A stretch of DNA of 32,339 nt from an uncultured Erysipelotrichaceae bacterium. Lineage in GTDB: Bacteria > Bacillota_I > Bacilli_A > RFN20 > CAG-826. The notes under the pieces were generated by a model, which made no database searches, was not told the origin of the DNA, and saw nothing but the letters and a program-made list of their open reading frames with translations. Positions 7,599 to 15,994 of the stretch are shown here, piece after piece (the first letter of the stretch is position 1; each line of letters begins with the position of its first letter). Both the position numbers and the translations under genes were made by a program. The DNA lies in the NCBI GenBank assembly GCA_902794835.1, contig CADBIO010000009.1, positions 1 to 32,339 on the forward strand, written 5' to 3'.

Positions 7599-7626
7599 AA
7601 AGGCGGGCTTGTTTTCCCGCCTTTTT
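7599..7626 (+). terminator. Terminator of trpS, perhaps shared with rarA
   Basis: AAAGGCGGG / CCCGCCTTT with an 8-nt loop, ending in TTTTTG. On the minus strand it reads as the same stem followed by ATATTC, so it could also help stop the convergent rarA transcript. Confidence 0.88.
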
Positions 7627-7696
7627 GTTCGCTTCCTTTTGCTTGCCCAGGTTGTGAATGGGGGTTCATTAGCCCCACGTCATCTTTTCATTAATC

Positions 7697-9019
7697 CTAT
7701 TTAGAATTTGCTTTTTTCCAGTCTTTAATGGCTTTAAGACGTTCCCCGTATTTTGTTTCCAAACCTTGATTTCCCGGCTTGTAATATTCTTTATCTTTCA
7801 AAGAATCAGGGAGACATTGCATTGCGGCGACTTTCTCTTTGGTGTCATGTGCATAGACATAGCCCTTTCCATAACCCAACTCTTCCATCAATTTGGTAGG
7901 TGCGTTACGGATATTTAAAGGAACAGGCTCGTCTAGCATTTTTAAAGCGTCTTCTGCAGCCGCATCATAGGCTTTTTCCATGGCGTTTGATTTTGGTGCT
8001 AAAGACATATAGATCACAGCTTCCGTGAGATTGACATTGCATTCAGGCATTCCGATATAGTGGCAAGCCTGATAGGCGGCAACAGCAATTTCTAAGGCGT
8101 GAGGATCTGCCATTCCGACGTCTTCTGAAGCAAAACGGATGACCCGTCTAGCAACATATAAAGGATCTTCACCTGCTTCTAACATCCTGGCCAGCCAATA
8201 AACGGCAGCATCAGGGTCGCTGTTTCGCATCGATTTATGCAACGCCGAGATGATGTTGTAATGTTCTTCTCCTTTTCGATCATATAAGAAGGTCTTTTTC
8301 GAAGTGATTTGCTCGAGCATCTCTTTGGTGCATACGGTGGTGTCGCCTTGCTTATCCGAGTTGATGATCAGCATCTCCAAGGTCGATAAGGCACTCCGGG
8401 CATCACCATTGGAAAACGTTGCGATTCCTTCCAATATCTCATCCTCGATTTTGATCTTTTCCTTGCCAAACCCTTTTTCTGAAGCGATTGCCCGCTTCAA
8501 AAGTGTTACCACGTCCTCGACGGATAAGGGGTTCAGAACAAACACCTTGCAACGGGATAGCAAAGCGTTGTTGACTTCAAAAGAAGGATTTTCGGTCGTG
8601 GCTCCAATCAAGACGATAGATCCGCGCTCCACATAGGGTAAAAAAGCATCTTGCTGAGCTTTGTTGAAGCGGTGGATTTCATCGATGAAAACGATGGTCT
8701 TTGTGCCATAACGCTTATTTTTGTCAGCCGCTTCCATCACGGCTTTGATTTCTTTGATGCCAGAGGTCACGGCGCTGAAGGTGATGAATTCTGCCTTGGT
8801 TTGTCTAGCGATGATCCTGGCCAAAGTGGTTTTTCCCGTTCCTGGCGGCCCCCAGAAAATCATCGAAGAGACGGCATCGTCTTCAATTAATTTTCGTAAC
8901 ACCCTGCCTGGCCCCACAAGATGAGCCTGCCCAACATATTCGTCTAGCGTTTCAGGGCGCAATCTCTCTGCCAGAGGAGCATCGATTTTATTGTCAAAAA
9001 ATAAAGATTGTTGTTCCAT
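7697..9019 (-). CDS. rarA: Replication-associated recombination ATPase RarA (MgsA)
   Basis: RarA is a clamp-loader-like AAA+ ATPase that acts at stalled replication forks and binds SSB. The protein has 440 residues, the normal length. It shows the N-terminal LAERLRPETLDEYVGQAHLVG, Walker A GPPGTGKT, Walker B IVFIDEIHRFNKAQQDA, sensor 1 GATTENPSFEV and the C-terminal tetramerisation region (AARRVIRFASEDVGMADPHAL, KGYVYAHD). ATG 9019 is not preceded by a Shine-Dalgarno; a TAGAAT -10-like hexamer lies 11 nt upstream on the minus strand, so the leader is short. It is convergent to trpS and divergent from the ABC operon. Confidence 0.95.
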   Translation of the reverse strand: MEQQSLFFDNKIDAPLAERLRPETLDEYVGQAHLVGPGRVLRKLIEDDAVSSMIFWGPPGTGKTTLARIIARQTKAEFITFSAVTSGIKEIKAVMEAADKNKRYGTKTIVFIDEIHRFNKAQQDAFLPYVERGSIVLIGATTENPSFEVNNALLSRCKVFVLNPLSVEDVVTLLKRAIASEKGFGKEKIKIEDEILEGIATFSNGDARSALSTLEMLIINSDKQGDTTVCTKEMLEQITSKKTFLYDRKGEEHYNIISALHKSMRNSDPDAAVYWLARMLEAGEDPLYVARRVIRFASEDVGMADPHALEIAVAAYQACHYIGMPECNVNLTEAVIYMSLAPKSNAMEKAYDAAAEDALKMLDEPVPLNIRNAPTKLMEELGYGKGYVYAHDTKEKVAAMQCLPDSLKDKEYYKPGNQGLETKYGERLKAIKDWKKANSK

Positions 9020-9183
9020 GATTCTTAATTATTCTACTCGATTTTCTATGTGCCCGCATCATGCATATTTACCCTTTAAAAAGGTAAATTATTCCAAAAA
9101 AAGCAAAAAATATGAAATTTGGAAAAGTGTAGAAACAACCGAACAAAACCATTGGTAATTCATTATCGATAAAAGGTTGTTAG

Positions 9184-9212
9184 TTGATATGAAATCGCTT
9201 TCAAACTATGAT
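9184..9212 (+). promoter_or_regulatory. ABC operon promoter with a cre-like operator in the spacer
   Basis: TTGATA (9184-9189) and TATGAT (9207-9212) are separated by exactly 17 nt. Within that spacer lies TGAAATCGCTTTCA (9190-9203), a near-perfect palindrome; with its flanking A it meets every position of the cre consensus WTGNAANCGNWNNCW bound by CcpA and other LacI-family repressors. A repressor there would block RNA polymerase, so the importer is probably repressed by preferred sugars or by its own LacI-type regulator. Confidence 0.8.
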
Positions 9213-9256
9213 TATCTTACGAGATTTTATAAACAAATTTTGTTTAAGGAGGTTTT

Positions 9257-10573
9257 ATGAAATCTAAAAAATTATTTGTTGCACTCGCCACGTTAGCTGC
9301 CTGTGCGACACTCGCCAGCTGTGGCGAAAAAAAGGATGCATCCGCAGTTGAAAAGGCAATCGCCGATGCGGAAACTTTAACGCAAGACGAATTATTCGCC
9401 AAAGCAGCAGAAGAACTCGGCACCAAAGGCCAAGTCAAGATTCTCGCAACCACCAGCCGTGGTGGCAAAGACAAAGTCAAGAATCTCTTTATTGAAATGC
9501 TCCAAAAGCATAACAAAGACATTACTGACCCACTCGTCTATGACACGACTGTCGATGGCGCGATTTACACCACTCTTCTCTCTGAGATTCAATCTGGCAC
9601 TACCAACGGCTACAGCGGTACCATCACCCAAGATGGTTATCAATTGCAAACCAAAGGCTTAGACACCGGCTACTTCAAGAACTACATTCCAAAGGAATGG
9701 AAAGAAGCAGAAGGCGTTGATGTCAAGGAAGCTGGCAACCCATTCACCCTTCAGTACAACTTCAAGACCTGGATGTACAACAACAAGAATGGTGATATGA
9801 ACATCGACAACGTTTGGGATGTCACCGATTCTTCTTTCAAGGGCAAAATCGACACGATGGACCCAACCAACGAAAACGTCAACATGGACTGGCTCATCCA
9901 GCTCACCTCTGACGAAAACGAAGCTGCTTTAAAGAGCGCTTATGAAGCCGAAAACAGAAACTCTGATGTCACCATCGACACCACCGTTTCGAAGCCATAT
10001 TCGACCGCCTTTATTAAAGCTTTCATTAATAATGCCGTCTTCTACGAGGATGATGGTAAAGCCATCAACAACCTTGCTTCGACCCCAGGCAACATCGGCT
10101 GGATCGTCTATTCCAAACTCTTGAAGGTCAACGAATCCGAAGAAATCTCCAAGAAGAACATCGTTGTTGCTGCCTTAGGCACTGAAAACACCGATGGCGC
10201 GACCATGGGCAATTCCAAATTGACTGGTTTCAGCGGCTTCATGTACAAGCACTATCTCCAAGTCATGCCAAACGCGCAATATCCATACGCAACCTGCGCA
10301 TTCTTCAACTTAATCTCCACCAGCAAAGAGGCTTATAGCGTCTGGGGTGGCGACGTTGGTGACTATCCATCTCTCCCATCGATCAACCAAGATCGTACCA
10401 AGAATGGCTATGTCGATGGCGTCAGCACCTTCCCATGCTTGAATGACCCAACCTCCGATTGGTGGTTAGGAAAAGGCGCTGCTGTTGTTGAAACCCCATC
10501 TTTCATCGGCCCGAACTATGAGTCCGTCGTCGAGGGCATCATCGACCCAGCAATCGCTGCGAAAGCGAAATAA
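9257..10573 (+). CDS. ABC transporter solute-binding lipoprotein
   Basis: A 438-residue extracellular solute-binding protein. The N-terminus is a lipoprotein signal: MKSKK, a hydrophobic stretch, then lipobox LASC with the lipidated Cys at 22. The mature part has the mixed alpha/beta look of large type-2 binding proteins, with W/Y-rich segments such as DWWLGKGAAVVETPSFIGPNY near the end. ATG 9257 follows TTAAGGAGG. It is the first gene of a three-gene importer operon. The substrate cannot be read from the sequence: the operon architecture resembles iron/polyamine-type importers, but the cre operator favours a carbohydrate or another carbon source. Confidence 0.9.
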   Translation: MKSKKLFVALATLAACATLASCGEKKDASAVEKAIADAETLTQDELFAKAAEELGTKGQVKILATTSRGGKDKVKNLFIEMLQKHNKDITDPLVYDTTVDGAIYTTLLSEIQSGTTNGYSGTITQDGYQLQTKGLDTGYFKNYIPKEWKEAEGVDVKEAGNPFTLQYNFKTWMYNNKNGDMNIDNVWDVTDSSFKGKIDTMDPTNENVNMDWLIQLTSDENEAALKSAYEAENRNSDVTIDTTVSKPYSTAFIKAFINNAVFYEDDGKAINNLASTPGNIGWIVYSKLLKVNESEEISKKNIVVAALGTENTDGATMGNSKLTGFSGFMYKHYLQVMPNAQYPYATCAFFNLISTSKEAYSVWGGDVGDYPSLPSINQDRTKNGYVDGVSTFPCLNDPTSDWWLGKGAAVVETPSFIGPNYESVVEGIIDPAIAAKAK

Positions 10574-10610
10574 TAACCATATCTTTGTAATCTGCTACAA
10601 ATGATTTGTG

Positions 10611-10636
10611 ATCGGGGCAGTTCACTCTGCCCCGAT
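10611..10636 (+). terminator. Intercistronic hairpin, probable attenuator
   Basis: A perfect 10-bp stem, ATCGGGGCAG / CTGCCCCGAT with a 6-nt loop, followed by TTGTACTT. It sits between the binding-protein and permease genes. Such stems partly stop transcription or protect the upstream mRNA, so that more binding protein than permease is made. Confidence 0.65.
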
Positions 10637-10662
10637 TTGTACTTCAAAAGAAAGGAGACTTT

Positions 10663-12480
10663 ATGGACGAAACTGTTTCGCCACAAAAGAGCCCGTTTCA
10701 GAAAAAACTAAAACGTGGGTTGAACTCGACGCTGACCTTTTTCGGCATGCCCGCTCATTCCATTCTTGTTCTTTTCGGTATCGTTCTTCTTTTGCTCAAC
10801 GTCTTTCCAATCGTCTCATTGCTGATTAAGGCGTTCACAACTTATAAAATCGTCGGCACTGGTGAATTCACCTTCGACAACTTTGATAAGGTCTTTAACT
10901 GGACCAACACAACCTCGGTTGGCTATTTCTGGAAACCATTTGGAAACTCCTTGCTGGTTTCGGTCCTGTCCTGCGTTTTTGCTATTTTGATCGGTGGTGG
11001 TACCGCCTTCTTAATGGCAAGAACCAACATGAAACTCAAAAAATTCATTGGGGCCGTGTTCATTTTCCCTTACATCATGCCTCAGTGGACCCTCGCTTTG
11101 TTCTGGAGAAACATGTTCATCTCGACGGCTTGCAATGCTGGTCACGTGGGTGAATTCCAGGCTCTTACGGGCATTGCAATGCCGCAATGGTTCGTCTTTG
11201 GTGCTTTCCCAATTGCTTTGATGCTCGGTTTGCACTATGCGCCATTCGCCTACATCCTTTTCGGTGGCGTCCTTCAGAATATGGACTCCAACCTTGAAGA
11301 AGCGGCTTCGATTCTTGGCATCCCAAAATGGAAATCCTTCTTCCGCGTTACAGTCCCGATTTTGACACCTGCTTTGTTTTCTACCATTCTTTTGGTCTTT
11401 AGCTCGGCGATGTCTTCTTATTCTATTGCTGTTACTTTGGGTAACCCGGTGAACTATTACGTCCTGGCTACCCGTATGCAATATATGCTTTCCAGTGGCT
11501 CAGCCAAAGAAAGCCAAGGCTACGTTATGGCGATTGTCTTGATCTTGATCGGTTTGGTCATGCTGCTCATGAACCAAGCCCAGACGAGATCCCGTAAACA
11601 ATTCACGACCGTCACTGGAAAATCTGGACAGGTTTCCAAAAACAACCTGGGCAAAGCCGGTTCTTGGATCGTTGGCATCGTCCTTGCGATTTTTGTCGCT
11701 TTCTTCGCGATTGGCCCAATGGTTTCCTTCTTCTTGGAATCCTTATTGCCGAATGTCGGCGACTACTCTTCTGGCTTCTCCTTCAAAGCCTGGATTTCGA
11801 CCGAACCGATTTCCACCAACGACTTTGTCGGATTCTTCCATGAGAACAAGATTTGGAAAGCCCTCGGAGGATCAGTCAAACTATCCGTCTTCTGCGCCCT
11901 CTTTGCCGGCCTTAGCGGTTTCTTGATCGGCTATGCCGTCAGCAAATGCAGAAAGAGCAGAGGCGCGAACTTCGTCAATGGTTTGGCCTTCTTCCCTTAC
12001 TTAATGCCTTCTATCGCATTATCTGTTACCTTCTACTTGATGGGTCTCAACCTCAAGATGGCTTCGATGTGGATCGTTGTTGCCATCATCGCAGGCACTA
12101 TCAAATATATCCCAATGGCATCCCGTTCTTCGTTGAATGCCATGATGCAGTTATCAGGCGAAATCGAAGAAGCCGGCATCATCCAAGGCGTCCCTTGGTG
12201 GAAACGTATGACTCACATCGTCTTCCCAATCCAAAAGGCCGCCATCATCTCTGGCTTCTTGCTTCCATTCATCTCCTGTATGCGTGAATACGATTTGTTC
12301 ATCTTCATCGGCGGAGACCAGATGACCTTGACCAAATTTATGTTCCAATTGGAAGCCGACGGCGTTCCTGCTCTTGAAAACGCAGCGAACTTCGCCTTAA
12401 TTCTCATCATCTTGTTAGTTAACTGGCTGACCAATCTCCTCACTGGCGCCAGCATCGATAAAGGAGTAGGAGGCAAATAA
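10663..12480 (+). CDS. Fused double ABC importer permease
   Basis: A 605-residue membrane protein with about 12 helices in two homologous halves (about 30-300 and 330-600), as in iron(III)-type FbpB/AfuB permeases, so one chain replaces a permease pair. Each half carries an EAA coupling loop that contacts the ATPase: EEAASILGIPKWKSFFRVTVPIL (near 210) and the region IEEAGIIQGVPWWKRMTHIVFP (near 505). ATG 10663 follows AAAGGAGA. The ATPase gene starts 2 nt after its stop, so the two are translated together. It moves the solute delivered by the upstream lipoprotein across the cytoplasmic membrane. Confidence 0.92.
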   Translation: MDETVSPQKSPFQKKLKRGLNSTLTFFGMPAHSILVLFGIVLLLLNVFPIVSLLIKAFTTYKIVGTGEFTFDNFDKVFNWTNTTSVGYFWKPFGNSLLVSVLSCVFAILIGGGTAFLMARTNMKLKKFIGAVFIFPYIMPQWTLALFWRNMFISTACNAGHVGEFQALTGIAMPQWFVFGAFPIALMLGLHYAPFAYILFGGVLQNMDSNLEEAASILGIPKWKSFFRVTVPILTPALFSTILLVFSSAMSSYSIAVTLGNPVNYYVLATRMQYMLSSGSAKESQGYVMAIVLILIGLVMLLMNQAQTRSRKQFTTVTGKSGQVSKNNLGKAGSWIVGIVLAIFVAFFAIGPMVSFFLESLLPNVGDYSSGFSFKAWISTEPISTNDFVGFFHENKIWKALGGSVKLSVFCALFAGLSGFLIGYAVSKCRKSRGANFVNGLAFFPYLMPSIALSVTFYLMGLNLKMASMWIVVAIIAGTIKYIPMASRSSLNAMMQLSGEIEEAGIIQGVPWWKRMTHIVFPIQKAAIISGFLLPFISCMREYDLFIFIGGDQMTLTKFMFQLEADGVPALENAANFALILIILLVNWLTNLLTGASIDKGVGGK

Positions 12481-12482
12481 TT

Positions 12483-14138
12483 ATGCCAAAGATTGAATTA
12501 ATTAATGTTACGAAACGTTGGGGTGGCTTCTATGGCGCTGATCACCTCAATATGGTGATTGAAGACAATGGCTTTGTCACCCTTCTTGGCCCATCTGGCT
12601 GTGGTAAAACCACAACCCTCCGTATGATTGCCGGTTTGGAGACACCAACCGAAGGGAAAATTCTCTTTGATGGCAAGCCAATCTTTGATTCGGAAGAAGG
12701 AATCAACCTTCCTGCTTCCAAGCGTCACGTTGGATTCTTGTTCCAGAACTACGCTCTCTGGCCGCATATGACGGTTTATAAAAACATCACCTTCGGTTTG
12801 CAAGAATTAAAACAAGAACTTCCGGTCATTTCCAGCGATTGGAAGAAATATCACCGCCTTGCGGAAGTGGTTACCAATATCCGCGATATCAAGAAGTTCA
12901 TTGCCTATTCGTTAGACAAAAATCAAAAAGTCGTGGAAGAGAAAGCTTTGCTCTTCTTGATTGACGGTTTCGAGATTTCTATGAGCGCGGCCAAAGAAAT
13001 CTTCAAGCTTGGCTTTGATCAGAAGTCGGACGCAGAATGCGAGGCAATCGCGGAGCAAAAGAAAGCCGAATTCACCGTCAAAGCGGATCAAGCGAAAGCC
13101 AACGTCGAAAAGAAAGGCTATGAGCTTAACGAAAATGGTGAATACGTCAAAGATGGCGAAGTCGTAAGAAAAGAACGCAAACTTGACAAAGAAGAAATCG
13201 ATCTTCGTGTCCGTCGCGTCTCCCGCATCGTCCACATCGGCGAATTCATGGGCCGTTACCCAGCCGAACTCTCCGGTGGTCAGCAACAGCGTGTCGCTAT
13301 CGCCCGTACTTTGGCACCAGAGCCAAAAGTAATCTTCATGGATGAGCCTCTTTCCAACCTCGATGCGAAACTCCGTTTGGAGATGCGTTCTGAGTTAAAG
13401 AGACTTCATAAAGACACCGGCTCCACCTTCGTCTACGTCACCCACGACCAACAAGAAGCGATGACCTTGGCGACCAAGATCTGCTTGATCAATAACGGCG
13501 TCATTCAGCAATATGAGGCTCCATTGGATGTTTATAAGAAGCCAAATAACCTCTTTGTTGCCGACTTCATCGGCTCCCCAAGCATCAACTTCGTGGAAGG
13601 CTTAGCCTCTCAAAAGGGCAAGAATATCGAGCTTGAAGTCTTCGATGGCTGCAAGGCCGAATTCATCCCTAATGAGCCGCTCAACTTGGAAGAGTATTGC
13701 AAACAGCGCGATGCCAGAATGGAAGAAGCCGCTGCCTTAAAAGCGGAAGAACTCTCCCAGAAAGGCGCCGTGGAAAAAGAAAACGCCGACCGTGCCTTCA
13801 ACTACGCCATCGCCAAAGTTACTGGCAATGTGATGGCAGAAGAAGAGCATGACGTCCCTGAGAATACCTACCTTCTCGGCATCCGTCCTGAATTCATCAA
13901 GATCGATACGAAAGAAGGGGATATCGACGCGGAAATCTATTCTGCTCTTCCTACCGGCATGGAAACGACCGTCAAGCTCCGCATCGGTGATTATATCCTC
14001 ACGGGTGTGATCTTCGGTGGCGTTGACTACGTAATGGGAGAAAAGGTCAAGTTGTCTTTCGGAAGCACGGGAATCCTTCTCTTTGATCGCAAGAGTGGGG
14101 AACTTGTCTCCGCAGGTCAACTGAAACTCAAAAAGTAA
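12483..14138 (+). CDS. ABC importer ATPase with a long insert
   Basis: A 551-residue energising subunit, against about 360-370 in MalK/UgpC/PotA relatives. Walker A is GPSGCGKT (36-43), the Q-loop Gln is in FLFQNYALWPHMTVY (Q88), the signature LSGGQ is at 263-267, Walker B is VIFMDEP (283-289), and the H-loop is VYVTHD (about 318-323). The Q-loop to signature distance is about 175 residues instead of about 50: roughly 110-240 is an extra Lys/Glu-rich helical insert in the helical subdomain. A second acidic/Ala-rich insert (about 410-445, with REDARMEEAAALKAEELSQ-like sequence) interrupts the C-terminal TOBE/MOP regulatory region, which resumes with YLLGIRPEF. A terminator follows directly, so this ends the operon. 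Confidence 0.92.
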   Translation: MPKIELINVTKRWGGFYGADHLNMVIEDNGFVTLLGPSGCGKTTTLRMIAGLETPTEGKILFDGKPIFDSEEGINLPASKRHVGFLFQNYALWPHMTVYKNITFGLQELKQELPVISSDWKKYHRLAEVVTNIRDIKKFIAYSLDKNQKVVEEKALLFLIDGFEISMSAAKEIFKLGFDQKSDAECEAIAEQKKAEFTVKADQAKANVEKKGYELNENGEYVKDGEVVRKERKLDKEEIDLRVRRVSRIVHIGEFMGRYPAELSGGQQQRVAIARTLAPEPKVIFMDEPLSNLDAKLRLEMRSELKRLHKDTGSTFVYVTHDQQEAMTLATKICLINNGVIQQYEAPLDVYKKPNNLFVADFIGSPSINFVEGLASQKGKNIELEVFDGCKAEFIPNEPLNLEEYCKQRDARMEEAAALKAEELSQKGAVEKENADRAFNYAIAKVTGNVMAEEEHDVPENTYLLGIRPEFIKIDTKEGDIDAEIYSALPTGMETTVKLRIGDYILTGVIFGGVDYVMGEKVKLSFGSTGILLFDRKSGELVSAGQLKLKK

Positions 14139-14153
14139 CCTCTTTACTTTCTC

Positions 14154-14184
14154 GCCCTGTAGCTAAGCTATGGGGCTTTTTCTT
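14154..14184 (+). terminator. Terminator of the ABC importer operon
   Basis: GCCCTGTAGC / GCTATGGGGC forms 10 pairs (two are G-T) around the loop TAA and is followed by TTTTTCTTT. Confidence 0.88.
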
Positions 14185-14209
14185 TGACCAAAAAAGTATT
14201 TAATCCACG

Positions 14210-14239
14210 TTGTTTTATTTTCGAGATGGTTGATATAAA
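14210..14239 (+). promoter_or_regulatory. Probable promoter of mscL
   Basis: TTGTTT (14210-14215), an 18-nt spacer and TATAAA (14234-14239) lie upstream of the GGGAGG site and ATG 14268. The match is fair only. Confidence 0.5.
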
Positions 14240-14267
14240 ATACTTTCAGTTGCCGGGAGGAAAAAAT

Positions 14268-14969
14268 ATGGCAAAACAAAAGAAAATCAAGGGAAAATTC
14301 TTTAAGGAATTTAAAGAATTCATCAACAAAGGCAATGCCTTCATGCTTGCCGTTGGTGTCGTCATTGGCTCTGCCTTCAGCGCGATCGTCAATGCATTCG
14401 TCAACATTTTATTAAGTGTTGCAACCTGGGCGGTCCCAGGAGGCTTAAAAGGACTCGTTACCGTTCTTCCAGCCTTAAATGATGCCCAAAAAGGTATGGA
14501 TGCCGCTAATGGTTTAGGCCAATTCTTCGCGGCAAGCGATCTCCAAGCACTTGCCCAAGCCGAAGCAGTTGCCACCTATGGACAAGCGACTGTCGATAAT
14601 ACCCCAACCTTAATTGAGAACGTTAAAGGAACGATCCTCAGCAAATACACTTTACACGGAACGACTTATACCTATAATCTTTCCGCCGTCATTGACTGGG
14701 GCACTTTGCTTAATGCAATCATCTCCTTCATCATCATTGCTTTAGTTCTCTTCATCATCGTCAAAGTCGCAAATACCATTGCTACTAAAAACGCTGAAAT
14801 CAAAGCAAAAGCTGAAGAAGCTTATTATGAAAAGCACCCAGAAGAAAGACCAGTTCCACCAGAGCCAGGCAAACCTGCTCCAACTGAAGCTGAACTTCTT
14901 GGTCAAATCCTTGTTGAACTTAAGAAATCGAACGGAGAAGCCGCTGCTCCAGTAGAAGAGGCAAAATAA
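14268..14969 (+). CDS. mscL: Large-conductance mechanosensitive channel with an enlarged outer loop
   Basis: MscL opens on membrane tension to release solutes after osmotic downshock. The family signature is clear: FKEFINKGNAFMLAVGVVIG (N-terminal helix and pore helix TM1, residues about 13-52), TM2 about 147-170 (LLNAIISFIIIALVLFIIVK), and the C-terminal bundle helix TEAELLGQILVELKK (206-220). The chain has 233 residues against about 135-150 usually. The excess is mostly an about 95-residue loop between TM1 and TM2 with Ala/Gln-rich and Thr/Tyr-rich parts, where E. coli has about 30. A Pro-rich linker precedes the C-terminal helix. ATG 14268 after GGGAGG is chosen; an earlier in-frame ATG-less extension to 14184 overlaps the terminator. 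Confidence 0.93.
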   Translation: MAKQKKIKGKFFKEFKEFINKGNAFMLAVGVVIGSAFSAIVNAFVNILLSVATWAVPGGLKGLVTVLPALNDAQKGMDAANGLGQFFAASDLQALAQAEAVATYGQATVDNTPTLIENVKGTILSKYTLHGTTYTYNLSAVIDWGTLLNAIISFIIIALVLFIIVKVANTIATKNAEIKAKAEEAYYEKHPEERPVPPEPGKPAPTEAELLGQILVELKKSNGEAAAPVEEAK

Positions 14970-15003
14970 AACATCCTTCCTATATTAACCGACAACTAAA
15001 AGC

Positions 15004-15033
15004 AAAAACCGAGACCACCTGGCCTCGGTTTTT
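15004..15033. terminator. Bidirectional terminator between mscL and the RimK-like gene
   Basis: AAAAACCGAG / CTCGGTTTTT with further pairing CCA/TGG inside. T-runs are present on both strands, and the two genes converge here. Confidence 0.9.
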
Positions 15034-15039
15034 CTTGCT

Positions 15040-15918
15040 TTAAAGGGATTGAAGGATATGTTCCGCGTAAGCTTTAGCCACATTTACGCCTGTCGTTTTT
15101 TCGCTTCCCGCCATAAAGGCGTTAGAATTGACTTCACACAAGACAGGCTCGCCATCTTTGCCGGTCAATAAGTCGACACCACAATAATCGAGATGAAGAA
15201 GAAGGGCAATCTTCTCAGCGAATTTTTGATAAGATTCTGGAATTTCAACCTTCTCTCCGATTCCGCCTTGTGCGATATTGCTCCGAAAATCCCCATTTAG
15301 GTTATGCCTCCGATAACCCGTGACGAATTTCCCTCCAACTAAGATTAAGCGATAATCGAAACCATAACTGGATTCGATGAATTCTTGATAGAGGTGGGCC
15401 TCGTTTTGAAATTTTTTCTCAAACGAAATCAATTCCGATTCGTTTTGAATGAGATAAACCCCATTTCCAAGAGATCCATAATTCTCTTTTGCCACAAAAG
15501 GGAAGGACAATTCTTTTTCCACGTTCTTTAGGAAAGTAGGATCGAATTGGTGGGAATAATTCAAAGGGGCCGTGACGCTTTTTGGCATACGGATACCATG
15601 ATTTGCTAAGAAAAGATAGGTTAACATCTTATCGTCACAAAGACGGATGGATTCAGCGGAATTAAATAATCTCAACCCCCGTTTTTCTAAAAGATAGGAG
15701 ATATATTTGTCCTTATCGAGATAAAGACAGAAAGCATAAGCGGATAAATCCAAACCGCAAAAAGAACCGTTTTGATCCAAATAAGAAAGAATCTCTGAAT
15801 TAGTCTTCCATTCAAGAACAACGCCTAATTTGGCGAATTCTTCCTTCATTCTTTCATAAGTGTATTTTGGGCCTTCTTGTTGAACGTAGGCGTTGAAAAG
15901 ACAAAGCGCTTTTTTCAT
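15040..15918 (-). CDS. RimK-like ATP-grasp ligase
   Basis: A 292-residue protein of the RimK/ATP-grasp group, which joins an amino acid (often glutamate) to a peptide or small molecule through an acyl phosphate. Visible motifs are FPFVAKENYGSLGNGV (nucleotide-binding loop), YQEFIESSYGFDYRLILVGG (family hallmark), GYRRHNLNGDFRSNIAQGG (RimK-like substrate loop) and CGVDLLTG...VLCEVNSNAF (metal-binding Glu and Asn). The N-terminal third is a small-domain region with low similarity. The substrate is unknown; there is no partner gene such as rpsF nearby. ATG 15918 has no Shine-Dalgarno; TAGACT lies 8 nt upstream on the minus strand, which suggests a very short leader. It is divergent from nadE across a 76-bp control region. 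Confidence 0.85.
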   Translation of the reverse strand: MKKALCLFNAYVQQEGPKYTYERMKEEFAKLGVVLEWKTNSEILSYLDQNGSFCGLDLSAYAFCLYLDKDKYISYLLEKRGLRLFNSAESIRLCDDKMLTYLFLANHGIRMPKSVTAPLNYSHQFDPTFLKNVEKELSFPFVAKENYGSLGNGVYLIQNESELISFEKKFQNEAHLYQEFIESSYGFDYRLILVGGKFVTGYRRHNLNGDFRSNIAQGGIGEKVEIPESYQKFAEKIALLLHLDYCGVDLLTGKDGEPVLCEVNSNAFMAGSEKTTGVNVAKAYAEHILQSL

Positions 15919-15940
15919 ACGTAGATAGTCTAAGCCATTT

Positions 15941-15959
15941 CTTTTATTTTGAATAAAAG
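15941..15959. promoter_or_regulatory. Perfect inverted repeat between the RimK-like gene and nadE
   Basis: CTTTTATT-TTG-AATAAAAG is an 8-bp perfect dyad. It covers the -35 area of the minus-strand promoter (-10 TAGACT at 15932-15927) and lies just upstream of the nadE promoter. It is a candidate operator, perhaps for the Phd/YefM-like domain of the nadE product; that link is an inference. Confidence 0.55.
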
Positions 15960-15982
15960 TATTTGCAAAGACACAATTATGG

Positions 15983-15988
15983 TAAAAT
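15983..15988 (+). promoter_or_regulatory. -10 element of a leaderless nadE promoter
   Basis: TAAAAT ends 6 nt before the ATG, so transcription should begin at or next to the start codon. No Shine-Dalgarno is present. The -35 is weak (TATTTG at 15960 with a 17-nt spacer). Confidence 0.55.
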
Positions 15989-15994
15989 TATGAC

